DNA of 19,332 nt from Bordetella parapertussis (GCA_945867725.1 CAMBJI010000006.1:1-19332); one strand, 5' to 3'. Numbered from the stretch's first letter, positions 8,716-17,583 are shown. Made by a program: numbers and translations. The notes: a model not told the origin generated them from the letters alone.

Positions 8716-10005
8716 TTACGTTGGAATGGATTCGAGTGCGAATAGCTCAGCCGCTGTTTCCCGCCGACGGATCAGACTGAACTGATCGCCATCCACCAAG
8801 ATTTCAGCAGCGCGACCGCGCGTGTTGTAGTTGGAAGCCATCGTCATGCCATAGGCGCCAGCTGACATGATGGCCAGCAAATCACCGGGTGCGATCGCCA
8901 GCGCTCGCTCGCGAGCGAGCCAGTCACCGGATTCACATACGGGTCCGACCACATCGTAAATGTGCGATTCATGGGACTGCGGTTTGACTACCTGAACGCC
9001 ATGCCAGGCTTCGTACATGGCTGGACGCATTAGGTCATTCATTGCAGCATCGACGACAGCGAAATTCTTGGAGCTGCCATGCTTCAGGTAGTGCACTTCG
9101 GTGAGAAGTACGCCCGCGTTACCGACGATAGATCGACCCGGTTCAAACATGATGGTCAACGGCTTGTTATCGTATTTTTCGGCGCGCCAGCGATCAATGC
9201 GTACAAACAGCCGCGCCAGATAATCGCCAACAGCCACCGGTTTTTCCTGGTCGTAGCAGATACCGATACCACCACCGATATCCAGATGATGCAGCGCGAT
9301 ACCTCCTGAGGCAAGCTGATCGACGAGCTCAATGATCTTGTCCAGCGCTTCCAGCAGCGGTGCGTCATCAAGCAGCTGCGAACCGATATGGCAGTCAATG
9401 CCCGTAACTTCAAGATTGGGCAGGCTGGCCGCAACGCGGTAGGTGGGCAGCGCATCTTCAAAAGCAATACCGAACTTGTTGTCTTTAAGGCCGGTGGAGA
9501 TATACGGATGGGTCTTCGCATCGACATCCGGGTTCACGCGTAGCGATACGCGGGCGCGTTTCCCCATGCTGGAGGCAACTTCATTGAGTCTATGCAGTTC
9601 CGGAATTGATTCAACGTTAAAGCACAAGATGTCATGCGAGAGCGCCAGTTGCATTTCATCGCGTGTCTTACCTACGCCGGAAAAAATGACTTTGTGCGGA
9701 TTGCCGCCAGCCGCGATGACGCGTTGCAATTCGCCGCCTGAGACGATGTCAAAACCCGAGCCTAGTTTTGAGAGTAGATTAAGCACCGCGATATTGGCCT
9801 TGGATTTGACGGAATAGCAGATGAGTGCTGATCCTTCGCCACGGCCATGCGCACGGCACGCTCGGTCATAAGCGAGGAAATTTTCAGTCAGGCTGGCGCG
9901 TGAATACACATAGCTCGGTGTGCCAAAGGCTTTCGCTATGGCGCTTAGCGCAACACCTTCAGCAAAAAGTTCACCATCACGGTAATGGAAATGCGGCGTA
10001 TTCAC
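8716..10005 (-). CDS. lysA: Diaminopimelate decarboxylase
   Basis: LysA decarboxylates meso-diaminopimelate to L-lysine, the last step of lysine synthesis, using pyridoxal phosphate. The 429-aa fold III protein shows the PLP lysine K67 in YSVKSKAN, H206 in HIGSQ, the phosphate-binding GGGIG (244-248), EPGR (288-291) and the partner-subunit CESGD (357-361). The start is GTG 10005, five bases after the lptM stop, with no strong ribosome binding site, so it is probably coupled to lptM. The segment after the PLP lysine reads SKAN where relatives usually have ANSN, a small deviation. An 18-base perfect palindrome lies in the coding sequence at 8903-8920. Confidence 0.97.
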   Translation of the reverse strand: MNTPHFHYRDGELFAEGVALSAIAKAFGTPSYVYSRASLTENFLAYDRACRAHGRGEGSALICYSVKSKANIAVLNLLSKLGSGFDIVSGGELQRVIAAGGNPHKVIFSGVGKTRDEMQLALSHDILCFNVESIPELHRLNEVASSMGKRARVSLRVNPDVDAKTHPYISTGLKDNKFGIAFEDALPTYRVAASLPNLEVTGIDCHIGSQLLDDAPLLEALDKIIELVDQLASGGIALHHLDIGGGIGICYDQEKPVAVGDYLARLFVRIDRWRAEKYDNKPLTIMFEPGRSIVGNAGVLLTEVHYLKHGSSKNFAVVDAAMNDLMRPAMYEAWHGVQVVKPQSHESHIYDVVGPVCESGDWLARERALAIAPGDLLAIMSAGAYGMTMASNYNTRGRAAEILVDGDQFSLIRRRETAAELFALESIPT

Positions 10006-10010
10006 GGTGT

Positions 10011-10175
10011 TCAGGGCTTAGGAATAGGGTCGGGTTTGGCAGGTTGAGCATCGAACTCGGCGTCGGTTTTGGTGGTAGGCGCGGGACGATCGGGCAGGTA
10101 GAGCGGGCCGGTCTGTCCGCAAGCGCTCAAGCCGGATAATGCGATCGCCGCTAAAATGATGCCGAATCTGAGCAT
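10011..10175 (-). CDS. lptM: Small lipoprotein LptM (YifL family)
   Basis: This 54-residue gene is easily missed. It reads MLRFGIILAAIALSGLSACG, then QTGPLYLPD and a Pro/Ala/Asp-rich tail. The lipobox LSAC places the lipidated Cys at residue 19, and CGQTGPLYLP is the hallmark of YifL/LptM. In E. coli LptM is an outer-membrane lipoprotein that promotes oxidative maturation of the LptD/E lipopolysaccharide translocon. It sits upstream of lysA with a five-base gap and divergent from cyaY, the usual neighbourhood. A longer overlapping minus-strand frame in the same place has no family character. Confidence 0.93.
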   Translation of the reverse strand: MLRFGIILAAIALSGLSACGQTGPLYLPDRPAPTTKTDAEFDAQPAKPDPIPKP

Positions 10176-10248
10176 GATGTTCAAAACTAACTTGAAGGCA
10201 GCCTTTATTCAAGACTGCGGCCTGTTAAAAAATCTATTGGAGTTTAGC

Positions 10249-10590
10249 ATGAGCGAATCCGAGTTCCTGGCAGCTGCAGAGGCCGCGCTGGATGCAATCG
10301 AAATGGGTATGGAGCGAGCCGGTGATGCTGCGGATGTCGATCTGGAATGCAGCCGCAGCGGCAATGTGCTGGAAATCGAATTTATTGATCAGGGCTCGAA
10401 AATCATCGTTAACACGCAAGCGGCCATGCACGAAATCTGGGTCGCCGCTCGAGCGGGTGGATTCCATTACCGCATGGCAGATGACCAGCAATGGAAAGAT
10501 ACCCGGGATGGATCAGAACTCTTTGCGGCACTGTCCCGGTTAGCCAGTGCGCAGGCCGGTGCGATACTCCATCTGAAGCAGGACCAGTGA
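10249..10590 (+). CDS. cyaY: Bacterial frataxin CyaY
   Basis: CyaY is a small acidic iron-binding protein that modulates the cysteine desulfurase IscS during Fe-S cluster assembly. From ATG 10249 the protein is 113 aa, near the usual 105-110. The choice rests on GGAG at 10239-10242 and on the family N-terminus MSESEFLAAAEAALDAIE. An in-frame start at 10156 would overlap lptM. The first helix is acidic, and the core segment HEIWVAARAGGFHY followed by a short strand and WKDTRDGSELFAAL matches the frataxin fold. It diverges from lptM-lysA across 73 bases and converges on mrcA. Confidence 0.94.
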   Translation: MSESEFLAAAEAALDAIEMGMERAGDAADVDLECSRSGNVLEIEFIDQGSKIIVNTQAAMHEIWVAARAGGFHYRMADDQQWKDTRDGSELFAALSRLASAQAGAILHLKQDQ

Positions 10591-10616
10591 AACCCTTGAT
10601 CAGTCCATTTCTTGTT

Positions 10617-10655
10617 TGGGCTGGCTGGTGATAAAACTTTAACTTGTTCAGCCCA
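10617..10655. other. Inverted repeat between convergent cyaY and mrcA
   Basis: TGGGCTG (10617-10623) and CAGCCCA (10649-10655) are perfect 7-base complements with a 25-base, A/T-rich loop. It occupies the gap between the cyaY stop and the mrcA stop. No T run follows in either direction, so it is at best a weak or Rho-assisted terminator. Confidence 0.35.
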
Positions 10656-10656
10656 C

Positions 10657-13008
10657 CTAGAAAATTTCGCTCTGGGGCTCATCTTCTTTTTTATTGCCTG
10701 GCCCATCGGCATCCGACGGTGTCAGTCCGACCGAGCTTACCCCGCTACCATCAGCGTATTCGGTATACACATAATCGCCCGCATAGGTGGTCACGCCGGC
10801 TGGCATCGCGCGCTCCTGTACGGACAATCCTTGCAGCGCCTTTTGCATATAGCTGATCCAGATGGGCAGAGCGAGACCACCACCTGTTTCACGACTGCCG
10901 AGATTTCTGGGTTTGTCAAAACCGATCCACGCCACACCGACTAGTTTGGGGTGATAGCCTGCAAACCAGGCGTCGATAGAATCATTGGTGGTACCTGTCT
11001 TGCCGGCGATGTCGGGACGCTTCAGTACCAATGCGCGCATGGCTGTACCGTGTTTAACCACATCCTTGAGCATGCTGTCGATAAGGTACGCGTTACGTGC
11101 ATCGATGACGCGCAGATTTTCATCGCCAGCGCGCTCAGGCGTGACTTGAAACAGCGTACGTCCACTGTTGTCCGTAATTTTTGAAATCAGATAAGGATTG
11201 ATTTTGTATCCGCCATTGGCAAATACCGCATAAGCGCCAGCCATCTGCAGTGGCGTCACGGCGCCGGCGCCGAGCGCCATTGTGAGATAGGGAGGATTTT
11301 TTTCGAGATCAAACCCGAAGCGCGCCACGTATTCCTGTGCGTAATTGACGCCGATGCGATCCAGGATGCGGATCGAGATCATATTCTTGGATCGCGTCAA
11401 ACCTTTGCGCATGGACAATGGACCATCATATTTACCGTCATAATTTTTGGGTTCCCATGCTTGGGAACCCGTTTTTCCGGTATCGAAAACGATGGGCGCG
11501 TCATTGATCATGGTGGCAGGCGATAGGCCTTTTTCAATTGAAGCCGAATAAATAAATGGTTTGAAGGTCGAGCCAGGCTGGCGCCAAGCTTGCGTTACAT
11601 GATTGAATTTCGTACGGCTGAAATCAAAACCACCTACGAGTGATTTGATACGACCATCTTCGGAATTGATGGATACAAAACCTGATTCCACCTCAGGCAG
11701 CTGAATGATGGACCAGCCCGTGCTCTCCTTCATCACACGTATGATTGCACCACGTCGTATGCGCTTGTTGGCCGGCATTTTATCGGTGAGGGCTGCAGCA
11801 GCAGCACCGAGTTCGGTATTGGCAATCGTGATTTCTTCGCCGGACGCCAGCAATGCCCGTACGTTCTTGGGGCTGGCCGACAATACGACTGCAGCAATAA
11901 TGCCATCGCTATCGGGGTGCTCGGCGAGTTCAGACTCTATCGCGGCTTCTGCGTCGGATTTGCTGGCCGGAATATCCATATAGCCTTCCGGTCCGCGATA
12001 GGGCTGACGTTTTTCATATTCAAGCACACCACGACGCAGCGCCAGATAGGCGGCATCCTGATCGGCCTTGGTGATAGTGGTGAATACATTGAACCCGCGC
12101 GTATAAGCATCTTCCCTGAATTGGTCATAGACCATCTGGCGCGCCATTTCCGAAACGTATTCGGCATGAATACCGAAGTCCGTACTGTCCATCTTGATCC
12201 GGAGTTCTTCATCACGCGCTTGTTCATATTGGGCGGTGGTGATATAGCCCAGATCGTGCATGCGTTGCAGTATGTATTGCTGCCGCGCCTTTGCGCGTTT
12301 GGGGTTGACGACAGGATTGTTGGCGGAAGGCGCTTTGGGAAGGCCGGCGAGCATTGCGGCTTCTGCAACAGTCACTTCATTGAGCTTTTTACCAAAATAA
12401 ATCTGAGCTGCGGAAGCAAAGCCATAGGCGCGCTGCCCCAGATAAATCTGGTTCATGTAGAGCTCGAGAATCTGGTCTTTTGTGAGTGTCTTTTCTATTT
12501 TCCATGCAAGCAGCACTTCATAGAGCTTGCGCTTGATCGTCTGTTCGCTGGATAAAAAGAAATTACGCGCCACTTGCTGCGTGATGGTCGAGGCACCCTG
12601 ACGGCTACCACTGAAGGTGTTGTTAACCATCGCGCGCAAAATTCCCCAGTAGTCGACACCACCGTGCTCATAAAAACGATCATCCTCGATCGCCAGCACA
12701 GCTTGCTTCATCACTGCGGGAATATCTTTATAACGTACCAGGCTACGTCTCTCCTCACCGAACTCTCCGATCAGCACGTTATCTGCAGAAAAAACACGCA
12801 GTGGCATTTTGGGCTGATAGGTCGCCAGCGCATCAATGTCCGGCAGGCTGGGATAAGCCATCATCAGGATGAAGCCCGCCAGCAGCGCGACGATCAGTCC
12901 AAGGCCTCCCACTGTGGTCAATAGGCTCAGCGCCATCTTGATAGGTGCCGGCAGGATGAAGGGGCGCTCGCCCTTGGGTGCATCCCCGTTCGGAGTCGAT
13001 GAGTTCAT
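10657..13008 (-). CDS. mrcA: Penicillin-binding protein 1A (bifunctional transglycosylase/transpeptidase)
   Basis: PBP1a polymerises lipid II glycan strands and crosslinks peptide stems in the periplasm. The 783-aa class A PBP has an N-terminal membrane anchor (about 25-50). The GT51 domain has catalytic E108 in EDDRFYEHGG, plus RQGASTITQQ (136-145) and LELYMNQIYLG (181-191). An OB-like insert follows, then the transpeptidase with STFK (480-483), SKN (540-542) and KTGT (670-673). All catalytic motifs are intact. The ATG at 13008 lacks a strong ribosome binding site. It lies divergent from the pilus locus, as in many beta- and gammaproteobacteria. Confidence 0.97.
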   Translation of the reverse strand: MNSSTPNGDAPKGERPFILPAPIKMALSLLTTVGGLGLIVALLAGFILMMAYPSLPDIDALATYQPKMPLRVFSADNVLIGEFGEERRSLVRYKDIPAVMKQAVLAIEDDRFYEHGGVDYWGILRAMVNNTFSGSRQGASTITQQVARNFFLSSEQTIKRKLYEVLLAWKIEKTLTKDQILELYMNQIYLGQRAYGFASAAQIYFGKKLNEVTVAEAAMLAGLPKAPSANNPVVNPKRAKARQQYILQRMHDLGYITTAQYEQARDEELRIKMDSTDFGIHAEYVSEMARQMVYDQFREDAYTRGFNVFTTITKADQDAAYLALRRGVLEYEKRQPYRGPEGYMDIPASKSDAEAAIESELAEHPDSDGIIAAVVLSASPKNVRALLASGEEITIANTELGAAAAALTDKMPANKRIRRGAIIRVMKESTGWSIIQLPEVESGFVSINSEDGRIKSLVGGFDFSRTKFNHVTQAWRQPGSTFKPFIYSASIEKGLSPATMINDAPIVFDTGKTGSQAWEPKNYDGKYDGPLSMRKGLTRSKNMISIRILDRIGVNYAQEYVARFGFDLEKNPPYLTMALGAGAVTPLQMAGAYAVFANGGYKINPYLISKITDNSGRTLFQVTPERAGDENLRVIDARNAYLIDSMLKDVVKHGTAMRALVLKRPDIAGKTGTTNDSIDAWFAGYHPKLVGVAWIGFDKPRNLGSRETGGGLALPIWISYMQKALQGLSVQERAMPAGVTTYAGDYVYTEYADGSGVSSVGLTPSDADGPGNKKEDEPQSEIF

Positions 13009-13050
13009 TCGGGAAGAAATGAGAGAGGCATGAAAGCCTTGGAACCTCAG

Positions 13051-13056
13051 ATTATA
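13051..13056 (-). promoter_or_regulatory. Likely -10 element for mrcA
   Basis: A perfect TATAAT on the minus strand lies 42 bases upstream of the mrcA start codon. No TTGACA-like hexamer occurs at 16-18 bases; that position is taken by the repeat at 13077-13099, so activation or control by a bound protein is possible. Confidence 0.45.
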
Positions 13057-13076
13057 ACGGTTGCCCCGCAGTGTTG

Positions 13077-13099
13077 AGCTTGCTCATAGCAAGCTTGCT
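13077..13099. repeat. Three alternating copies of an 8-base repeat in the mrcA-pilM divergent region
   Basis: AGCTTGCT (13077-13084), its inverse AGCAAGCT (13088-13095) and AGCTTGCT again (13092-13099) form a perfect hairpin with loop CAT overlapping a perfect 12-base palindrome. The site covers where the mrcA -35 box should be. It resembles an operator; the binding protein is unknown. The rest of 13009-13240 holds no gene I can support. Confidence 0.5.
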
Positions 13100-13240
13100 G
13101 TGTTCATTGCCTCTGATGCGCTGATTTACGTCGGCATTTGGCAACGTCAAGCCCCAGCGGCTTTGCATTCTGAAAAGGCACTTGTTAGCATCCGCGTCAA
13201 ATTTAAAAAATGGCAACACTTATTGCGCGGAGCGTTTCGA

Positions 13241-13414
13241 ATGTTTTCTGTGGGTTCATGGTTTCGTCGCCATCAAGTACCTGTACTGGGCGTCGATGTC
13301 AGTCCGGCTGGCATACGCATCATGGAGCTCGTTCGTGAGGGCAAACATTTCCGAGTCGCACATTACGCGCAGGAACCTGTGCCGCCGCAGACTTCACCGG
13401 GCTCAATGTCGTAG
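13241..13414 (+). pseudogene. pilM: Truncated type IV pilus assembly gene pilM (N-terminal remnant)
   Basis: The frame from ATG 13241 reads MFSVGSWFRRHQVPVLGVDV, then SPAGIRIMELVREGKHFRVAHYAQEPVPP, the characteristic PilM start, including the actin-like phosphate-1 strand (VLGVDVSPAGIR). PilM is a cytoplasmic ring component of about 350 aa that binds the PilN N-terminus. PilM similarity stops near base 13385. The frame then runs into pilQ DNA in the wrong register and ends at TAG 13412-13414, giving 57 residues. About 85% of PilM is missing, including the rest of its ATP-binding fold, so it cannot be functional. It sits in the expected place, divergent from mrcA. Confidence 0.85.
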
Positions 13415-14643
13415 CCAGCGACAGCGTGAGCGGCAATCTCACACTCCGTTTGAAGGATGTGCCTTGGGATCAGGCGCTCGACATTGTGATGCAGGCGCGG
13501 GGTCTGGATATGCGTCGTAACGGCAATGTGCTTTGGATTGCGCCCAAGGACGAGTTACTGACCAAGGAAAGGCTGGAGCTGGAGCAGCGCGCGCAAATTT
13601 CCGAGCTCGAGCCGTTGATTACGGAGACCTTCCAGCTGAACTATCAAAAGGCCGATGCTTTTCGTCAGGTCTTCGGGCTCGATGGTCAGGTCGGGCGCGG
13701 TAGCATTTTGTCGCGTCGTGGTAGTGCATCGGCCGAGCCGCGTACCAACAAATTATTTGTCACCGATACACCCACCCGTCTGGAGGAAGTGCGCAAGCTG
13801 ATACTGCTTACCGACATACCCACGCGTCAGGTCATGATCGAGGCTCGTATCGTTGAGGCAGACGATACGTTCAGCAGAAGTCTGGGCGTAAGGCTCGGCT
13901 TTGCTGATCTTCGCAATGCCAACGGTGTGGCACCGGGCATCAACTTGCCCGGCACCAGTCGGCTGGCAGTCACTGGAAATTACCTCGGCGTCGGAGAGCA
14001 GACCGGGCAGGTGGCGAGTGCGGGGCAGTCCTTCATACCCAACACACAATTTGTTAACTTGCCTGCCGCATCAATCAATGGCGCTTCACCGGTAAGTATG
14101 GGTATCAGTCTTTTCTCGGCCAATGCCAATCGCTTTCTGAATCTTGAGCTATCCGCGCTGGAAGCTGACGGCAAAGGAAAAATCATTTCCAGTCCACGCG
14201 TGGTCACCGCCGATCAGCAGCCGGCGCTGATTGAGCAGGGTGAGGAAATTCCTTTTCAACAGGCCACTAGCAGCGGTGCGACCTCGGTTCAGTTCAAGAA
14301 AGCGAACCTCAAACTGGAGGTGACGCCCCAGATTACGCCAGACGGCAATGTGATTTTGATGGTGGATGTCGCAAAAGACTCCCGCGGTGTTGCCGTAGGT
14401 TCCAGCTTCGCTATCAATACCAAGCACGTCAAAACCAATGTGCAGGTCGAGAACGGCGGTACGGTGGTTCTGGGCGGCATTTTCACTCAGACCGAAATTG
14501 ACAGTGAGCTCAAGGTGCCGCTGTTGGGAGATATTCCGGTGCTGGGTCGTCTGTTCCGCAGCACGCGCCGTACTCGGGATCAGACTGAGCTGCTGATCTT
14601 TATCACACCCCGTATCGTTACGGATTCCCCTGTCGTGCGCTGA
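13390..14643 (+). pseudogene. pilQ: 5'-truncated type IV pilus secretin gene pilQ (secretin domain intact)
   Basis: From base 13390 the frame reads DFTGLNVVASDSVSGNLTLRL and continues without a break to TGA 14643, about 417 codons. In order it has the short secretin/TonB N-domain (to about base 13550), a secretin N1-type domain (about 13615-13890) and the complete secretin barrel domain. The barrel includes LEVTPQITPDGNVIL and the C-terminal VPLLGDIPVLGRLF and LLIFITPRIV. PilQ is normally about 700 aa and forms the outer-membrane gate for the pilus. The signal peptide, AMIN domains and linker are missing. The first possible start is GTG 13426, without a ribosome binding site or export signal. 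Upstream DNA is pilM in another frame, so export and function are not expected. Confidence 0.88.
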
Positions 14644-14731
14644 ACCGAACGGGGCCGGGTTGACGCCCGTATCCTGTCGGCGGATGCGATAAACTGTCGT
14701 CTTTCCGGGGAAATAAGCCCGACTGGCGGCA

Positions 14732-15331
14732 ATGATGCAGAATTCGACAAACAATATCTTTCTGGTTGGCCTGATGGGCTCGGGCAAGACTACGATAGGC
14801 CGCTCGCTGGCAAAGAAACTCAATTTGCGCTTTATCGACGCCGATCAGGAAATCGAAACACGAACCGGCGCCTCAATTCCACTCATTTTCGAAATCGAAG
14901 GCGAAGCTAGTTTTCGTCAGCGCGAGGCGGATGTGATACGCGATCTGACCGCGCAGCAGGGGATCGTGCTTGCCACGGGTGGTGGCGCCGTACTGAATGA
15001 AACCAGCCGGCAGCTTCTGCGTGAGCGCGGTACAGTAATTTATCTGCGCGCATCAGTAGCCAGCATTCTTCAGCGCACCAGCCATGACAAAAATCGCCCA
15101 CTGCTACAAACTGCCGACCCGAGAGCAAAGATAGAAGCACTGTCGCGTGAGCGCGCGCCGCTTTATCAAGAAGTTGCGCATATCACGATTGAGACCGGAA
15201 GACCGAACGTCCATTCTGTTGTTCACACGATTCTTTCGCAATTAGAGAGTAACGCCCATAGCCCGCAGCTTGAAGGTGGGTTATCAACCAACGCCGACCA
15301 CCGCGAAGCCGAATCCGATTCCCTGCCATGA
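14732..15331 (+). CDS. aroK: Shikimate kinase
   Basis: AroK phosphorylates shikimate at the 3-hydroxyl with ATP, the fifth step of the chorismate pathway. The Walker A motif is GLMGSGKTT (13-21), D36 and D38 (DAD) contact Mg and shikimate, GGGA is at 83-86, and the lid arginine is R122 in NRPLL. At 199 aa it is about 25 residues longer than usual because of a polar C-terminal tail (from about 172), which reaches the overlap with aroB. Two adjacent ATGs (14732, 14735) are possible starts and neither has a strong ribosome binding site. Gene order pilQ-aroK-aroB is widely conserved, so transcription may come from the pil promoter region or a nearby one I could not identify. Confidence 0.96.
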   Translation: MMQNSTNNIFLVGLMGSGKTTIGRSLAKKLNLRFIDADQEIETRTGASIPLIFEIEGEASFRQREADVIRDLTAQQGIVLATGGGAVLNETSRQLLRERGTVIYLRASVASILQRTSHDKNRPLLQTADPRAKIEALSRERAPLYQEVAHITIETGRPNVHSVVHTILSQLESNAHSPQLEGGLSTNADHREAESDSLP

Positions 15332-16434
15332 CATCAACCCATTCTGTGTTTGCAGAGCTCACCGTATCACTGGGGGAGCGCAGCTATCCGATCATCATCG
15401 GCCGTCATTTGCTGGATCAAGCAGATTTCGCACATCACATTCTCGGCAAGCGAGTCGCTATCGTCACCAATACCATCGTTGCGCCTTTGTATCTTCAGCG
15501 ATTGACCGACATGCTGGAGGCTGCCGGCAAACATTGTCTGGCGATCATCCTGGCTGACGGAGAAGAAGAAAAAAATGTCGATAATCTGATGCGCATTTTT
15601 GACGCGCTGCTTGAGAATAAATGTGATCGCAAGACCACACTGGTGGCGTTGGGTGGTGGAGTGATTGGTGATATGACCGGTTTTGCCGCTGCTACCTACA
15701 TGCGGGGTGTGCCATTTGTACAAATTCCCACGACCCTGCTGGCGCAAGTGGATTCTTCGGTCGGTGGCAAGACAGCGATCAATCATCCGCTGGGTAAAAA
15801 TATGATGGGTGCGTTTTACCAGCCGCAATCGGTGCTGGCGGATACCGCCACCTTGTCCACTCTGCCGCAAAGGGAGCTCTCCGCCGGGCTCGCTGAAGTT
15901 ATCAAGCACGGCGCCATTATCGACGCTGAATTTTTCAGCTGGTTGGAAGCCCACATGGATCAGCTGATGGCGCGCGATGATGCGGCGCTGGCGCATGTGA
16001 TTCAGCGTTCCTGTGAAATCAAAGCGGATGTCGTCCGACAGGATGAACGTGAATCAGGACTGCGTGCCATTCTGAATTTTGGGCACACGTTTGGTCACGC
16101 GATTGAAGCGGGAATGGGATACGGTGCGTGGCTGCATGGTGAGGCAGTGGGTTGCGGCATGGTGATGGCTGCAGTTTTATCGCACCGACTTGGTTATTTG
16201 TCAGCGCAAGACAAGTCGCGCATTACCGCACTCGTGAAAGCGGCCGGTCTGCCTGTGGTGGCGCCTGATCTGGGTGCTGACCGGTGGCTGGAGTTGATGG
16301 AAGTCGACAAGAAAAATGAGGGTGGCGAGATTAAATTCATTCTACTCAAACCACTCGGTCAGGCCATTATCACTGGCGTACCCAGCGAGTTACTGAAGGC
16401 GACTCTTGCTGCGTGCGTCGGGCAGGGATCATGA
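15328..16434 (+). CDS. aroB: 3-dehydroquinate synthase
   Basis: AroB converts DAHP to 3-dehydroquinate with NAD and a divalent metal, the second step of the shikimate pathway. The 368-aa protein has the nucleotide-binding [13 protein letters not shown] (109-121), the [17 protein letters not shown] block (134-150), and metal ligands E190 (GLAEVIKHG), H253 (NFGHTFGH) and H270 (WLHGEAV). Its ATG overlaps the aroK stop as ATGA (15328-15331), so translation is coupled. It overlaps dgt in the same way at its 3' end. Confidence 0.97.
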   Translation: MTSTHSVFAELTVSLGERSYPIIIGRHLLDQADFAHHILGKRVAIVTNTIVAPLYLQRLTDMLEAAGKHCLAIILADGEEEKNVDNLMRIFDALLENKCDRKTTLVALGGGVIGDMTGFAAATYMRGVPFVQIPTTLLAQVDSSVGGKTAINHPLGKNMMGAFYQPQSVLADTATLSTLPQRELSAGLAEVIKHGAIIDAEFFSWLEAHMDQLMARDDAALAHVIQRSCEIKADVVRQDERESGLRAILNFGHTFGHAIEAGMGYGAWLHGEAVGCGMVMAAVLSHRLGYLSAQDKSRITALVKAAGLPVVAPDLGADRWLELMEVDKKNEGGEIKFILLKPLGQAIITGVPSELLKATLAACVGQGS

Positions 16435-17573
16435 TGGCTGATCTCGAAGCTTATCTTGCCCCGTACGCGGCCCGTTCAACTGCCTCTCGCGGACGTAATT
16501 TTACCGAGGGCGCCTCCGATACGCGCAGTGAATTTCAGCGTGACCGCGACCGCATCATTCATTGCACGGCTTTTCGGCGCCTTGAGTACAAGACGCAGGT
16601 CTTCGTCAATCACGAGGGTGATTTGTTTCGCACAAGGCTCACGCACAGCATCGAAGTGGCTCAGATTGCTCGCTCGCTTGCACGCAATCTACAACTCAAC
16701 GAAGATCTGGTCGAAGCGATCTCGCTGGCGCACGATTTGGGGCACACACCCTTTGGTCACGCTGGACAGGATGCACTGAACGCTTGCATGAAAGCCTATG
16801 GCGGCTTCGAGCACAATCTCCAGAGCCTGCGAGTAATCGACAAGCTAGAGCAACGTTATGGCGCGTTTGACGGCCTTAATCTGATGTTTGAGACTCGTGA
16901 AGGTGTACTCAAGCACTGCTCACTGCCCAATGCGGAACAATTAGGTGAGATCGGCCGCCGCTTCATCGAGCGCAAGCAGCCCAGCCTCGAAGCGCAGCTG
17001 GCCAATTTGGCCGACGAGATTGCGTACAACAACCATGATATTGATGACGGTCTTCGTTCGGGCTTGTTGACCACGGCGCAGCTGGATGAAGTGGCTCTCT
17101 ATGCACGCTACTGGTCGCTGGTGCAAAAAGAGTTTCCGGGCATTCAGGGGCGACGCGCGATTAACGAAACAGTCCGTCGCATGATCAATGCGTTGGTCGT
17201 TGATCTGATCGACACTTCGCGCGCCCAGATACGGGACGCGGGCGTGAAGTCGATTGACGATGTACGTAACTCGTCACCCTTGATTTCGTTTTCTGATGCC
17301 ATGAAACAGGAAGCGCAAGAACTCAAGCGTTTCCTGAGAGCGAATCTCTATCAGCACTATGTGGTCAATCGCATGACCAGCAAGGCGCGACGTATTGTCA
17401 CTGACTTATTCAATATTTTTCTCGAAGGGCCACAGCTGATGCCGCCTGATTATCAGACGAACGGCGGGAATATAAATGAGCAGGCACGCAAGGTGGCTGA
17501 TTACATCGCAGGCATGACAGATCGCTATGCCATGCGCGAGTATCGACGCTTGTTTGCAGTCGACGAAATCTGA
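16431..17573 (+). CDS. dgt: Deoxyguanosinetriphosphate triphosphohydrolase-like protein
   Basis: An HD-domain dNTP triphosphohydrolase that splits dNTPs into deoxynucleoside and triphosphate, tuning nucleotide pools. Starting at ATG 16431, which overlaps the aroB stop as ATGA, gives 380 aa. The metal residues are H72 (THSIEV), H101-D102 ([11 protein letters not shown]) and D195 ([11 protein letters not shown]). The N-terminal [21 protein letters not shown] is the type 2 dGTPase-like signature. ATG 16434 is an equal alternative start. An upstream in-frame start at 16413 lies deeper in aroB and is less likely. The aroK-aroB-dgt order is typical of betaproteobacteria. Confidence 0.95.
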   Translation: MMADLEAYLAPYAARSTASRGRNFTEGASDTRSEFQRDRDRIIHCTAFRRLEYKTQVFVNHEGDLFRTRLTHSIEVAQIARSLARNLQLNEDLVEAISLAHDLGHTPFGHAGQDALNACMKAYGGFEHNLQSLRVIDKLEQRYGAFDGLNLMFETREGVLKHCSLPNAEQLGEIGRRFIERKQPSLEAQLANLADEIAYNNHDIDDGLRSGLLTTAQLDEVALYARYWSLVQKEFPGIQGRRAINETVRRMINALVVDLIDTSRAQIRDAGVKSIDDVRNSSPLISFSDAMKQEAQELKRFLRANLYQHYVVNRMTSKARRIVTDLFNIFLEGPQLMPPDYQTNGGNINEQARKVADYIAGMTDRYAMREYRRLFAVDEI

Positions 17574-17583
17574 TCAGTCTATC

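Noticed and set aside
10018..10212. 64-aa minus-strand frame over the lptM gene
   Set aside because: No recognisable features; the overlapping frame with lipobox and family signature is the real gene.
10184..10212. TTGAAT/TAGTTT promoter for lptM on the minus strand
   Set aside because: Spacing is 17, but the start would fall almost on the ATG and the -10 match is weak, so it was not annotated.
10156..10248. CyaY N-terminal extension
   Set aside because: It would overlap lptM on the other strand, and a good ribosome binding site stands before 10249.
13211..13229. Sigma-54 promoter before pilM (TGGCAAC...TTGC)
   Set aside because: The GG to GC distance is 11 bases instead of 10, and the flanking match is poor.
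13061..13240. Longer pilM frame starting at 13061
   Set aside because: Typical PilM sequence begins only at 13241; the upstream part is the divergent promoter region.
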